DNA from: Siderastrea siderea
Taxonomy: Eukaryota > Cnidaria > Anthozoa > Scleractinia > Rhizangiidae
Reading direction: 5' to 3'
Assembly (NCBI GenBank): GCA_964030785.1
Contig: OZ034979.1
Location: 36,079,984-36,143,983, forward strand
DNA length: 64,000 nucleotides
The position numbers were made by a program, and so were the translations under genes. Below the pieces are notes generated by a model that saw only the letters and a list, made by a program, of their open reading frames with translations, searched no databases and was not told the origin of the DNA. This document shows positions 1 to 12,848 of the stretch, piece by piece; the stretch's first letter is position 1; each line of letters begins with the position of its first letter.

Positions 1-29
1 CTCCTTGCGCTGTCTCACGCAACGTAGGC

Positions 30-2436
30 TTACCGCAGGCTTGGCAAAGTTAGTGTCACTGTCGTTCGGATATGAGCAGGCGGGACATCTGTGGGCAGGT
101 TTCTATGGGCGTTCGATCTATAGAGACAAGCATAAATACACAGCTTACCAGGAGCAGATACAACGAAAAGCCCACAGATCCCATGGTAGGGGATGAAATC
201 CGGGGAGGTGCGGGAAGGGAAAAGCAATATGGCCGGATCACCTTTCCTCCCAAGAAGAAAAGAATCTACCGCTATAGCCTGGAGTATTGCCCACCAATAA
301 CGATGCAGGTGTAAACGAGGGACAATAACGGTAAAAGCGAAACGCTGGCGTTGATCTAAAAAGTACCGCAACAACGGTCCCACGAGAACGAAAGGAGGAA
401 AGACATAGACATTATGTTCCACCAGTATCGGTTGTGCGAAAACGTTAACCCCTAAAGAATACGGAGTCGGCCAAGGCGAGTAATGAGGCAACAGGCTTCC
501 ATCCCTTCCTCTGCGACAGTTGCTGTCCAAAAACATCAAGTCAAACATGTGTGGCCCAAACCTCGCTTGAACTCGGGCCCACGCCTCCTCAGACAAGGAA
601 CAATCAATGTCAGACAGAGTACGGGAGGGCGCGCCAGCAATGCTTCCGTTCGCTGGGATATATTTCAAATGCAGAGCGAAGTTTCCAGCTCGTGGCATTT
701 CTTCTATCTTTTTCAACTCCTGATTCACCAGAGAACTTCTACAACCGCCATTCTCCCAGGCTGCCCGGAGAGTCACCTTGTCCGTCCACACATCGATTCT
801 TGGGTTTCTGATAGAAGGGGGAAAGGAGCTCAAAGCGTTACATAAAGCCCTGGCACATTGATATCACCTTCAAGGTCGATCCAATAATGTCGTATTTGCT
901 GGCTTGGACCCTCTTTTACGAAGACGGCTCTCCAGGCCCTCTGGGAGGCGTCGCTGAACATTGTGACAGAGAGATGATGTTCCGACCGCCAAGGTAAGTG
1001 ACCAGACCGGTTGTCCAGGAGAGTCCATTCCTGGAGTTCCTGTCGCAAAGGTCCCTGAATTGGAACAGAAATCTTCGAATTCTTGGCAACAGCGCTGACT
1101 GCTTTGAACACCTCCGGTACATACAGCTTACAGGCCGGGATTGCAAGACTAAACGATAGTGCTTTTCCTGCGAAACGCTGCAAGCTCTCTACGGGCGCAA
1201 AAGATGATCCCAAAAGTTCTTCACGCAACGCTTTAAATTTCTTCTTTTTATCTAGTGGGACTAAAAAGGCTTGCAATACAGAATCAGAGATGAAACCCAG
1301 GAATTTAACAAAAGTGGACGGCTGTGGAGAACTTTTTGCAAGGTTAACGAAGTATCCCGCTGAAATAAGAAGGGATAACAGGATAAAGGCTGCTGCTTGT
1401 GTGAGTTGGCGACTAGGCTGGCAAACCGCTGGGCCGGATAGGAATAACTGGCCCACATGTCCGTCATCAATATACTGTGAAACAGGTACGCCCAAAGATC
1501 GCGCGGCACTGGTGACGACAAGACCAACGTGATGATTTAAATAGACACTTGCTTTCCATCCGAAAGGTAAGGTGCAGAAAGAAAAAATAAGAGCCTCTCC
1601 AGGAAAAACCGAAGAATTCCTGGGAGTCTGGATGAATCTTGAGGTGTTGGTACCCACTCTTATCATCAAATGTTGTCCAGAAATGCCCTGGGAGGACATA
1701 ACGAGGCAGGTCTGGGAGGTGGTCTAACTTGAAAGGGAGATCCCGAATCCATAAATTAAGGAAACGCTCGTCGTGGCATAAACGCGGTTTAGATGGTTCG
1801 ACTGTTAAGGGGAGGGCTAAATGAGGAGGAGAGCATTCACCAATCTTGCCGTGGACTTCGATAACACCCTGAGAACCCAAGCCAAGACTGTAGTGTCAAC
1901 GAAATCGGTAAATTGATGGCAACAAGGAGAGTTCGGGAAAATAGAATTGGCGGTACGGCGGAGTCATAGTGTTTTCCTTTGAAGTTGCCCTTGAAATGAC
2001 TGAAGAAATTATCAACCCTCACTCCCTCTCGGATTATCTGTAGCAAATCAACTTGAGGACAAGTGTAACCAGTTGAAAAAATGAGATCTTCCCAGAAATC
2101 TACATGATTATGTAAACTGCCCGCTTGGAAAAAATCTGGGTGTCTAAAACGCAATTGGGCCAGGTTTGTGAGGGATGGATCTTTGCTAACAAGCGCCGCT
2201 GGTACGGTGGGGCCAACGAAGGATAAGGGTTCCCCGTTTATGTCACACCATTTGACGTCAGGACTCGGGAGGGCAAGGATTTCTTGTAGTGCAACCGCGA
2301 AATCCTGGAAAAACGGAGAACGAAAATATGAAATAAGAAAAGGAAGAAAAAAGGGGTGGGATCCCCTTATCCTTCGTTGACCCCAGCTCTGATCATAAAC
2401 CAGAATAAAGGCGCTGAGAAGGCCCCCCAGGGTCAA
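30..2436 (-). pseudogene. DIRS-type retroelement pol: reverse transcriptase and RNase H, frameshifted
   Basis: Translation is spread over overlapping frames (1837-2436, 1467-1880, 830-1699, 30-833), so the gene is broken by several frameshifts. RT signatures are visible: a FDDKSGYQHLKIHP block, then TLPFGWKAS, then YIDDGH, the catalytic YxDD box. After RT come an RNase H-like start (MFSDASQRAW) and a segment with VWTDKVTLRAAWENGG, a C-terminal part (DIDCSLSEEAW, FGPHMFDLMFLDSN) that I recognise from DIRS/tyrosine-recombinase elements. The recombinase would lie beyond base 1 and is not visible. Family assignment rests on motif recall. Tandem copies, termini and TSDs were not found. Confidence 0.75.
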
Positions 2437-2703
2437 GGAAGAAATGAGGCAATAACCTAAAAAAAGATTGAGACGCTAACAACTAGGGAAAAACTTTATT
2501 CCAACCATTAAATAAGATAAATAAGAAAAAAACTGATCGTAGGAACAAATGCCGCCTTTTACAAAAGCTCATAGAGAAAGGCAAGTCTCTAATGACTCCG
2601 TCCAAATGAGAAACGAGCGAGCGTGACATTAACATTACATGAATTCCAGAGGTAGAAAAACGTACAAAGAAAAAAGGTGTCTCACGCCCTTACATCACTT
2701 ACA

Positions 2704-3255
2704 TCATTTGCTAACGCCTAGAGTTTTTCCGCGGCCGCGTCCGCGGCCACAATCCCTGGCGAAGTGCCCTGGTAGGCTACATCTATAGCAATTGTCCGGA
2801 CTGTAGACAAAAGGGCGTCGGCACCTGAACTGGCGGGTGCTGTTACGACCTTGAAACCCAGGCTCTTCACGTTGGATAGTCTTGAGAAGCGCAGACGGAC
2901 TCCTTTGCAACCTTGGCTCTAACCAGATCGCCTAATAGGCCCATGAGCAGAGGGGGAGAGGACATTAGGTCTTCCTTTCAATTCATCCAAAATAGCCGCG
3001 TAATAGTCTGCCTTTTCATGGGTGGATGACCTGGCTGTTCGTACCAGGGCCTCGACGTCGCAGAAGCCTCCCAGTGCTACACTGTAAATTCAGGGTAAAT
3101 AAAGTTTATTGATTGATTGATTGAAGGGTCATAAACAGTTTCCGGGTTCTGAAGAGCGTTACGAACAGAAGTAAGAGCAGCGGTGACAACGTCAACGCCT
3201 TGCTTCCCCTCCAAAGTTTTCAATTTGTCTTCGAGAAGCTTAATGCGATCGTCTG
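2704..3255 (-). pseudogene. Gag-like ORF of the DIRS-type element, interrupted
   Basis: On the minus strand, coding-like sequence with a Lys/Leu/Glu-rich helical start (KLLEDKLKTLEGK) runs from about 3,255 and ends in a CCHC zinc knuckle (CYRCSLPGHFARDC) followed by an RG-rich tail at about 2,710-2,800. The frame shifts before the knuckle. A short LINE-type 3' tail (3,070-3,125) is inserted in the reading frame. It sits just upstream of the RT/RNase H remnant in the same orientation, as expected for ORF1 then pol. Confidence 0.6.
3070..3125 (+). repeat. Short LINE-type 3' tail insertion
   Basis: TAAATAAAGTTTATTGATTG followed by TTGA repeats is a typical 3' end of a CR1/L2-type LINE. It splits the gag-like frame of the surrounding retroelement, so it inserted after that element. 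Confidence 0.5.
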
Positions 3256-3409
3256 CCTAAGGGCGACGGAAAATAAGAAGTATATATCAACTTCTAATTA
3301 TTTATTTGTTAGTTATTTTTGGTCCCCCAAAGCCGAAGATCCCGAATCGACTATATGCCAGAGACAAATGAGCGGTTTTAGGCCGTATAACAATAATTTT
3401 GCCCAATAA

Positions 3410-3625
3410 AACCGGCTCCCGGAGCCGAAAGGGTCCCAGACCGTGTTAACAAAAAGTCCTCTCCCGAAAACAAACCGGCTTCTAGAGCGAAACGGTCCCG
3501 GACCGTATATGTGACCAATACCGGCTCCCGGAGCGGAGTGGTCCCAGACCGCAAACAATAATATTTCGCTCCAAACAAAGCAGGCTCCCAGAACCAAACG
3601 GTCCCGGACCGTATACACTAATGTA
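3410..3625. repeat. Palindrome-rich tandem array, left part
   Basis: About four degenerate units of roughly 50-65 bp. Each carries two dyad motifs in a row: GGCTCCCGGAGCC, then GGTCCCGGACCG (or close variants), followed by an AT-rich spacer. The same units continue after an inserted element at 4,145-4,490. Open frames across it are by-products of the repetition. Confidence 0.85.
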
Positions 3626-4140
3626 GTCGAAGCTCTCCTTGCGACCACTCTCGTAAGCGACCAGCCCTAGTTACGACCAGCATCGTAAAACCCCGTTTGA
3701 ATTGTCACTTAAACTCTGTAATTGAAAGCTCTCGTAGGCGACCATTCCCGTAAGCGACCGCGACCACTTTTGTGAATTACCGACTGGTCTTTTCCTTTGT
3801 TTTTAAGTTCTCGTAAGCGACCACTCAGTCAACACTTCTATAAAAACATTCACTTATTGATCAAATTTAGAGTAGTACAGAGCATAGGCACTAATTGTTC
3901 ATTGACTTATACCTACGCGAACCTGTTTTGTGACAGCCAATAAACTATCTAATATTATTACCACAATCCTATTGGTAACCAACAACATATTACAAGCTTG
4001 CTGCTAAAGGCGCTCGTAAGCGACCACCCTCTATTGTTTTGTCACATGGTTGCTTACGAGAGCCCATTCTCGTTAACGACCCACTCTAGTGGCGACCACT
4101 TTTCTGAATTCCCGAGGTGGTCGCTTACGAGAGCTTCGAC
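3626..4140. mobile_element. Inverted-repeat element inserted in the tandem array
   Basis: Begins GTCGAAGCTCTC and ends GAGAGCTTCGAC, flanked by TGTA at 3622-3625 and 4141-4144 (a 4-bp duplication). Its interior repeats the motif CTCGTAAGCGACC many times in both orientations. It has no ORF of note, so it is non-autonomous. It interrupts one array unit, whose halves can be matched on either side. Confidence 0.75.
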
Positions 4141-4144
4141 TGTA

Positions 4145-4490
4145 CTTGGTTTTAAACAAAACCCGGCTCCCAGAGCCAAACGGTCCCGGACCGTATACAC
4201 TAATACTTCGTTTTAAACAAAACCCGGCTCCCGGAGCCGAACGGTCCCGGACCGTATGCACAAAACAATTCGTTCCGAACAAAACCTGCTCCCGGAGCCG
4301 ACAGGTCCCAGACCACAAACACAATAAGTTGTGTTTAGACAAAGAACCGGCTCCCGGAGCCGAACGGTCCCGCACCGTATACACCAACAAAAATATTTCG
4401 TTGCAAACAAAATTGGCTCCTGGAGCCGAATGGAACGCAATTAATATCTTAGCCCAAACGGAAAAAGCCTCCGGAGCCGAACGGGCGAGC
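4145..4490. repeat. Palindrome-rich tandem array, right part
   Basis: About six further units of the CGGCTCCCGGAGCCG plus GGTCCCGGACCG type at about 64-bp spacing. Copies near the 3' end are the most decayed. Confidence 0.85.
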
Positions 4491-4751
4491 ACAATGCAAG
4501 GAAAAACAAGCCAAAACAAAAAGGACCGAGTAAAGTGAAATACATGTACGAACGACGCCAACAAAAGGGGGCGAAAAGGGAAAACAAAATATATCCCAGG
4601 GACCGCGTAGAACGTTGAATATGCTAAACAAGGTACTAGTAAAACTTGCAAGAAAAACCAAATAACCCAAACGTTGGAGAAAAGACACGAAACGCGTCGT
4701 ACAATGGGTAACTAAAGCTAAGAACTAACGAGATGCACCAGAAACTAGAAA

Positions 4752-5021
4752 TTACCCGATTGGGAGCCCGGGTTGTGCCGCCGGTTCTGCGAGAGGTTCT
4801 GCAGGAGGGTCTGGTTTAGCGGGCGGTTCTGGGTTAGCAAGCGGTTCTGCCGCCACTGGTGGCAAAGGCGGTAATTCTCCCACTGGTTTCGCCATGTAGT
4901 CGAGAAAAAGACGGTTTGACACCAGCTGAAAGTGCAAGGAATCGAAGGCACGCTGGTGTTGGTTGACAAGCCGATACAAGAGAAACTTGAAAAGTCGTCT
5001 CAGCGGTCGGCGCTGTGACAC
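4752..5021 (-). CDS. Short Pro-rich ORF at the 5' side of the retroelement, unrecognised
   Basis: 89 codons beginning MSQRRPLRRLF; the second half is Pro/Ala/Glu-rich (PEPPAKPDPPAEP). A TATA-like TTATAAATA lies on the minus strand about 30-40 bases upstream of the ATG (near 5,053-5,061). It has the same orientation as the gag/pol remnants downstream and could be the start of that element's first ORF or of an unrelated transcript. I do not recognise the protein. Confidence 0.3.
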   Translation of the reverse strand: MSQRRPLRRLFKFLLYRLVNQHQRAFDSLHFQLVSNRLFLDYMAKPVGELPPLPPVAAEPLANPEPPAKPDPPAEPLAEPAAQPGLPIG

Positions 5022-5061
5022 AGTGAAATCAAAGCCACGTGGAGTATTCTATTTATAAGGG

Positions 5062-6400
5062 GAGCCCGCAGTGCATTGATGCGTCCCAAAGGACGGCGGA
5101 GTATTTTGCTGGACCTTCACGAAGCGTTAATTAATTATTCAGTGAGAATAGAACCAAAATGTTGTTTTTAATAATGTATTACGTGTAATGTATTAACCTG
5201 TATTAAGCGGTCACTTACTGAGGCTTACTGAGGCTTTTACAATTATTCGGCCCTCTTATAAACTTCGATTGTTACAGTCAGTCAATGGACACAGATTTTT
5301 AATGACTTCGAGTTCGCACTCAGTTACGTGGGCTCCACAGATCGACTCGTTACGCTATACTTATTTCTTTGGCAGTCTTAGGCCTCTTCATTCCGTGACT
5401 TCCGATCCGTCAGTTCGTTCTTAGATGGCCGCAAATGGCACAGAAGGTTGCAGCAGAACAAGAAGGCTCTTTGGCTTAGAACTCTAATTGTACATAACAG
5501 ATATGAGCATTTTAAAATTTACGCTCAGTTACTGCCAAACTAAATTCTGTGTGTTACAACTGTTTTCTTACGATCAAAGTTACACGACAAAGCATATGTT
5601 TAATCTTTAGACTTTGTTGGTCATCCATTTTGGTCACTTTGTGGCTACCAGTCGTTAGAAAGACTCCTGTGGCATTTTTTTTTCACAGACTCATTATCGA
5701 TATAGGAACGATTTTAAGTCTCTCTTTTGCGCATTGAAAGAACCGACGACTCGCCGATGTAATTCGAAAGGTGACGAGACTTAAAGCTTTCATAAAGTTT
5801 ATGTTGACTTCTCCGCTTGCTTGGACAACGCCCTTTGAAAAGCGATAACCAGTCAAATGCTAACACTATACACAATGCCAACAATATGAGCAATCATAAG
5901 AGAAACTTGTTTGCAACCAATCTAGCAAACATGACAATCATGCCGGTGTAAACAAATATGTCAAAGAAAATGCTAATAATAAAGTGAGAGAAAGCGCCAG
6001 GGAAAATGTCGAAGAAAATGCCACTAACAAAATCAATATCTGGTTCTGCCCTATTTTAGTATGGCAGAACTGGATAAACTGTTTCTCGATGGTGTTTAAG
6101 TATAGATCTGTTTGTAAGATCTAATAATCACGCCATGTATAATTTTGCTTCCCTTTTTTTCTCAAAGTTTGAATAATTTTTTCCTTCCAAGCACCGGAGT
6201 TTGTAAACCTATTGTTTCTGCGTGTTATGAGGAATGCAAGACCCTTTTTGTTAGTAGCTTTATATCTAACAGCTTTTGCTGGCTACATATTTAAGTGCAT
6301 AATTGTGTGTTGTAGCTTTGTTTGGTCCTTTTGTTACTGTCCTTAGAAGATAATGTGTTGATTGTGTATTGTACCAACGTGGGGAGCATTCACGACACCT
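5062..6400. other. No gene seen
   Basis: AT-rich sequence between the DIRS-type relic and the LINE. No convincing exon, RNA gene or terminal repeat was seen. Confidence 0.5.
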
Positions 6401-6418
6401 GTGATTTGAGCTGCATGT

Positions 6419-9400
6419 GTGCGGATGTTTCTCAACATAGTCACCGGTATTTCTATGAAACGTAATCCCAACTTTAAAATTTTACCCTTAAATGTTCGGG
6501 GAATTCGTTCTTTCGACAAAAGAAAGGCACTGTTTCATTGGCTATCGAAAGAGAAATCTGATATTATCTTTTTGCAAGAAACGCACAGTACCCCAGAAGT
6601 CGAAAATATTTGGAAGTCACAGTGGAGGGGCGATATTTTCTTCAGTCATAGTTCGGAGCACAGCAGGGGAGTTATGATTCTTTTAAAGGAGAGATTTGAC
6701 TGTGAGGTTAAGGTACACCAAGAAGATGAGCAGGGGAGATTTGTTATATTAAAGAGCATCACTCAGAGCCAGCCGTTTGTTTATGTCAATATCTATGCTC
6801 CAAATAAGGCAAAAGATCAGTATGTTTTTTTTCAAAGAAATTCAAAAACAGCTTCAGTGATGAATTAGAATTGGAGGAAAATTGCGAAATGATTATTGGA
6901 GGCGACTTTATGTTATTATTGATGCTGATTTGGATGGGCCCGGAGGTAAGCCTTAAGTAAAAGAGTCTTGTAAAAAGATCGAGAATTTGTGTTCAGGGAG
7001 AATCAGAAATCCAGATGTCAAGCGTTTTACATGGAGACAAAAGGACCCAATAGTACAGCGCCGTTTGGATTTTTGGTTAATCACCAGCAGTATTCAAGAA
7101 GAGGTAGAGAATGTAGATATTATTCCTGCAATAAGAACTGATCATTCTGCCATATCAATGTACATAAACGGAATTGAGGAAACAGGACGGGGCTCTTCTT
7201 TTTGGAAGTTTAATTCCAGTCTTTTAGAGGATGAAGTTTACATTAAATTAGTAACTGATAAATGTAGTGACTGGCTGGAAGAAGGAAAAGATCTTCAAGA
7301 TCCCAGGGTCCTTTGGGATTTCATTAAGTACAAAATCCGTTATGAAACTATTACCTATAGTAAACAGAAGGCCAGAAATCGAATATCATCATTGGAGGAA
7401 AAAAATCAAGCAATGCACAGCAAAGTGCGCTGAACATCCCAATCCAGAAAATTTCATGTAAATGATTTGGAAATCCTAAAAACTGTATATGATCGACAAT
7501 ATGAATATATAGCTCAAGGAGCAATAATTCGATCAAGAGCAAATTGGTATGAACACAGAGAGAAAAGCAATAAGTATTTTTTGAATTTAGAAAATTACAA
7601 AAAGAAAACAAGCTGCATTAGAAAGTTAGTAGTGGAAAATGATGAATGCACGAATGATGGAGATTCAAAACTTTTATGCAGATCTTTACGACACAGATTC
7701 TCGTCATAGTTGCGGCTTATCGACTGTCGAATACCTTAGAAATATAAATACTGACTAACATGCTAACGCGGCCCAATTCCCCGCTTGGGGACACATGGAA
7801 ATTGATGATGAACATGCTAACAGACGAACAGCCGGTGGGCTTTTGGATAACAAAATTATAACGAACGAATATTTCGAAGCTTTGCCGGAAAACCTTTCAG
7901 AAAAACAAAACACCAGGCAATGATGGACTGACTGTGGAATTTTATCTCGGCTTCTGGCATCTCGTAGGGAAATGCCTTGTCAATGCATTAAATTTCGCTC
8001 ACAAACAGGGACAACTATCCAACTCGCAAAAACAGGTTATGATTACTCTGTTAGAAAAGAAAGATAAAGATAGACGATTTGTCCAAAACTTCTTTAATTA
8101 ATGTTGATGTAGAAATCGCATCAAAGACAATTGCAAGACGGTTAGAACTGATTTTACCTAATCTGATTCACCCTAATCAAAATGAGTTTATCAAGGGGGG
8201 ATCAATACTGGATGGAGTTCGAACGATTGAAGATGTACTTGAATTCGCTAAATTTACGGATTGTTCGGGTATTCTCCTGGCAATTGATTTTAAGAGAGCA
8301 TTCGATTCTTTAAATCATACTTTCCTTCTCAAAGTCTTGGAAAAATTCAATTTTGGAACATACTTTTTAAAGTGGATCAAGACTTTCTATACTAACGTGT
8401 CCAGTTGTGTTTTAAACAACGGTTTCACTGCTGATCTATTCCCAGTCCGATGTGGGGTTAGGCAAGGTGATCCCTTGTCAACTTTAATATTCATCTAGTA
8501 CTTGCTTGCCGAATTTGAGAAGATAATGAAATTAGAGGTATATTAGTTAACGAAGAAGAAAATAATCAAAACTTTTTGCTGATGACATGACCTGTTTTCT
8601 CAGAGATATTGCATCATATCACCGTTTAGTGGCGACTCTGCAGCTCTTTTCTAGATTCTCAAACCTCCATGTCAACAACGATAAAACGGAGAGCTTTGCC
8701 ATTGGTAGACATTGTCTTGATCAAATTAACTATCCTCACAAAATACGAGCGTCAGGTAACATTCTGGGGATATTGTCTTCGGCTACGATACATCATCAAG
8801 GATGAAAGCAAACTTTGACTCAATAAATTGACTCGATATATTAAATATGTGGAAGTGGAGAGGGCTTACATTACCAGGAAAAATACAGATTGTTAAATCC
8901 TTTATCATTCCTTAAGTTTTCAGTAAAGGGGCGTTGATTACAATTACAGAAGACTTGATCAAAAAGATCAACAGTCTAATTTACAGTTTCATTTGGAAAG
9001 GCAACCATATAATCAAACGTGCCGCTCTTATAAACGATATCGAGGATGGTGAAATTAACATGTTAGACATGCAATCGACGATCATCGCACAGAGGATGAT
9101 GGTATTAAAGAGATTTGCACATAAGGATAACACCAGTGCTTGGAAGATAATATTGAATCACTTTTTCATTAAAATAGGCGAATTGATTCTTAAAGTGCAA
9201 TTTTGATACCCGAAAGTTACCTGTCTACCTTTCAGTTTTTTTATAAAGAGTGCCTTGACGCTTGGTAAGTATTAAAACGATCTTCGATACTATAGTTCGG
9301 GGACGTTGTTCATCAGGTTATTCGGAACAATAATAATATTACTGTTCAAAAGTCGACTCGCTTTTCGAAACACATTTGTTTTCTAAAGGAATTGTTACGA

Positions 9401-9950
9401 TCGGTGACCTTCTTTCTGATACTGGAATCTTCCTAAAGGGTGTTAAGGTATTAAATGCAAATCTATCTCCAATAGAGCATTTTAAATTAATGAGCATCGT
9501 TGACGCAATCCCTCGTGAATGGAGACAGATCATTAGCCAAAGCACACAACACCTCCCTTCACATATTGGCCGGACACAATTTATTTAAAGATAGAAAATT
9601 CTGAGGTAGCTCTGTCAAAGGTTTCGTCCAAATTGTTTTACAGTGCTTTTAAAAGTAAAAACAGTTTCCCCCAACTGCTCAAAAAAAGTTTAAGGAGAAA
9701 TTTCCATAGTTTCCGTTTGACTGATAGAAATTATACTCCTTGCCTTTTACAGTCACGATTGACTAAAATTAGAGAATTCCAATATAAAGTATTAAATAAT
9801 GTGGTATTTACAAATGAAAAGATGTTTAGGTTAAAAATGACGGACTCGCCTATATGCGCCTTTTGCAGACGAGAGATTGAATCCTTCGAACATTTATTTT
9901 TCTTCTGTGACAAAGACTTTCTGGGAAGCCTTCTGCTCTTGGCTGGGTGA
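6419..9950 (+). pseudogene. L1/Tx1-like LINE: endonuclease, RT and C-terminal Cys motif, many frameshifts
   Basis: The APE-type endonuclease is recognisable at 6,419-7,430 (LNVRGIRSFDKRKALFHWL, IIFLQETH, then RRLDFWLI and RTDHSAI). The RT follows at 8,079-8,498 with LIHPNQNEFIKG, AIDFKRAFDSLNH and GVRQGDPLST. The FADD box lies in a broken stretch near 8,575-8,590. A C-terminal CAFCRREIESFEHLFFFC motif sits at about 9,855-9,910. The frame changes at least five times with stops between, so the copy is dead. Nothing after 9,960 continues it; the nested inverted-repeat element begins there. Confidence 0.85.
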
Positions 9951-11214
9951 AAGTAAGGCTAAATTTCAACCCTTTACAATAATGAAATTTTCTTTGGAGT
10001 GATATCGTGAAGAACGGCCCCTAGGCATTCACGACAAATGTTTCAGCCTTCAGGCAAGGGCTCCATTAGTCCATATGGATCTTAACGACACGAGTGGAGG
10101 CACAGGCAGACAATCCGGACTGTTTGAGGCCTGGTGACGTCACGATACTCTATTTGATCTCATACATTTACTGTTATTTGTAATGGCTGACCTCGGCTTG
10201 ATTCCAGTGATCGTGAGAAATGCTTCATAAAATACCGAATATTGCATCTTTTTATCCCAAGTTAAGATCTACTGTAAGCCAGATAAATAAAGTTCACTTA
10301 CCTTACATCGTATGTGTGCTCTTTTTGTGACTTAATGGGGTTTTGAGTCCGTTAAAGGACTGTGCCAAAATTCATTGCAATCGCTTGGTTCTAACGTACT
10401 CAAAAGCCGCCGCGAATTTTCAAGTTCGCTGCAAAATCTCTTTTTTCTACTTTTGTTGGAGACGGAAACAATCCGGATTGCCTGCATGTGGTTAAATGAC
10501 CCCCCAAGTAACGCTCCCTTTTATATCTAAAAATGACCCCCCAACCACCCCCCAAAAAAAACACAATCAAGGCCGATTGTTTAGAGGCTGCGCGAAGACT
10601 CAGTGAACGGACGTACGACAAACCAGGAATGCAAGTTGCATTTTATGAGTCGGCGGGACGTGCTTACTCGCGCGTCCGCCGCCTAATGAAAGAAGCTTTT
10701 GCCATATGTTAGCTTATAGTAGGGTTGTCCTACATATGTACCCCTCTGTCTCCTATAAGTTTCGTTTTCCTTTTTGGTTTTCGTGGACGAGTGTAATTTG
10801 GAGTTGGTATTTACTGTAGTGACAAAATAGTACTGTCATCTTGTAGCTGTTGTCCTGAGTTGTAATTATGTATACTAGACTAGTCGTTTGAAATATTGTA
10901 ACTGTGTAGAAGGGTTAAGTAATCTGGAATTGTTGTGTTTAGTGTGAAAGAATAATAAAAATGACTGAATTGCAAAAAAATAATTAATATCCACCTAGTT
11001 CCTAGACATGATGATCCTGTAAATGAGATTATTTGAGATAAAAATTACACCCAGTTACTATCGGCCGTGCGATAGTAACCGGGTTTTCAGTATTTCGTAT
11101 TACTGAATAATTTCGCGTGCTTTTGTAGAGAGCACCTCACCACAGGCTTGCATCACGGCAAAGTAACAAGGGTAAATTACTTGTAAAGATGGAAGGATGA
11201 TGAACAGAAAGTAC

Positions 11215-11335
11215 TAAAACTTAATACAATACCATACAATAATACAATAATATTTATATAGCGGTTATCCGTTTAAGTGCTAAGCGCTTTACAATGCTTA
11301 AAAAATAATAATAAAATGAGAACACACAAGAGGAC
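11215..11335 (-). repeat. LINE-type 3' tail
   Basis: Read on the minus strand this is AAGCGCTTAGCACTTAAACG, then TATATAAATATTATTGTATT, a form common at RTE/L2-type LINE 3' ends. Only the tail is present. Confidence 0.4.
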
Positions 11336-11665
11336 GTCTTAAGAATATTATGACATGTAACTACATACACAATTGTGATCTCAGTCAAAAGAATTTGCAT
11401 TCAACGACCACAAAACAACAACTCAAAAGCACATCGAACAGTATTAAATTGTTGTTTGACAACTTACCACTTGCCGTAAAAGCTCGCTTGGAAAAACTGT
11501 CGCCAGAAAACTCAGCTAATACAAGACCAAGACAGATCGGAAGATTATGCTAACGAAGGAGTTACGCGTATTTAATGTTGTAGTTATACCGAGGTCGTCG
11601 TTATTTTTAGCTCGGTAATTGTCACGCGATCACAAGTTAACATCCGGGATCTTAGCTTTCATTAC

Positions 11666-12150
11666 AACAACAATAACAACAACAACAACAACAACAACCC
11701 TTTATTTGCATTCCCAATTACAAATGGTATTGTACAAGCAAAGAGAAAAAAAGACAGAAAAGCAAAAAAGTACAAAAGTAAAGTAGCGAAATCGATTAAC
11801 TTACAATTTCTGTATCTATTGATTCGTTTCTTAGCGCAAAATCTTCGTAAATGAACTAACCTAATTTTTTTACAAATGAAAGCATCAATGCTATTAAAGA
11901 GAAATACAATTTTATTATGAGCATTTAAAGAATCGAAATCAGGATATTTACTAATACTATCGTCCATTTAAGTCTTTCTAATTGTATCATGTCTATTGCC
12001 AGATAAGAGGAAGTGCACTTCGTTTTCAACTTCATCGGAAGATAAACCAATTGAAGGTGCATACGACGTATTTGACAACAGAATTCGAGCTTTTCTCCCC
12101 TGAAATGTTTCTTCCATCTTAATAATAAAATTTTTCACAATCGTTTAAAA
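11666..12150 (-). repeat. LINE-type 3' end with (GTT)n tail
   Basis: On the minus strand the segment ends GAATGCAAATAAAGGGTTGT followed by GTT repeats (AAC repeats at 11,667-11,697 on the plus strand). This is the layout of a CR1/L2-type LINE tail. No RT remains. Confidence 0.45.
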
Positions 12151-12848
12151 TAAAATCATTACTCACGTAATATCACCGGCAATTCTCGCTAGTAGACTAC
12201 GAGCAGTTTCTTTTTCCGTTCAGTGTTAACCGTGCAAAAAGAACACGCGAGCGAGCGGGAAAATCGCCTCCTGCGTGGAAAGCGTGACGCGCGTGTGTTG
12301 CCATACCGGCGGCTCATGAAGCGCCCGTCAAGTTTCCACGCAGTAGGTGATTTGTGTTATCATTCGAATCACGTCGCATCCCGGACCCGGGCGTCGCATG
12401 TTCTTTTGATCTCTTTTCGCTCGACTATTCCGGAGTGGCAAGAGAGACTGCTTGTAGTCAATTTGTTACCAGAGACATTCAGTCTAAAGAACTGAATTGT
12501 TAAACTCGTCCAGTAATATCCATCTCCCACTATATATTTAGGCGGCGCGACGTGCCTAGGCACGTCGTGACCGACTCATAAGATGCAATGCGCATTCCTG
12601 AATTCGTGGTAGTCAGTTCACTTAGTCTTACCCTGCAAGGAGAGGTTTCTTGGTCGCCCTATGTTCCGGCGGGCGAATAAGTAACCTCTGCACAAAACCG
12701 TCCGATTCTTTGATCTGCCGCCGTCCAGGATTTTGGACGAATTAATTAAAAATACTTGTTTCTAACCAGCGCTCAACCGGTTTTGAAGCCTACGGATGCC
12801 GTGAATGCTGTCAAAAAGTGCGCGCGCTGTGATACGCCTGCAAACTTG

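Larger units (their letters stand above)
10596..12628. mobile_element. Inverted-repeat element nested in the left arm
   Basis: Starts AGACTCAGTGAAC and ends GTTCACTTAGTCT, with imperfect inverted ends of about 65 bp (shared blocks CAGGAATGC, GCATTTTATGAGTCGG, ACGTG). The sequence that is continuous in the right arm of the host element resumes at about 12,629 (TACCCTGCAAG). The exact junction and duplication are unclear. The inside holds LINE 3' tails and no coding gene. Confidence 0.6.

Noticed and set aside
1083..1532. 149-codon plus-strand frame in the DIRS-type region
   Set aside because: Antisense shadow of the RT/RNase H coding sequence.
3313..4651. Long open frames on the minus strand across the palindromic array (rich in RDRSAPGAG-type repeats)
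   Set aside because: They follow the repeat units exactly and occur in more than one frame; there is no start context or domain.
7351..7611. Minus-strand 86-codon frame in the LINE
   Set aside because: Antisense to the LINE coding sequence and without features.
11662..11967. Minus-strand 101-codon frame with a Leu-rich end
   Set aside because: The Leu run comes from AAC repeats of a LINE tail; no conserved features.
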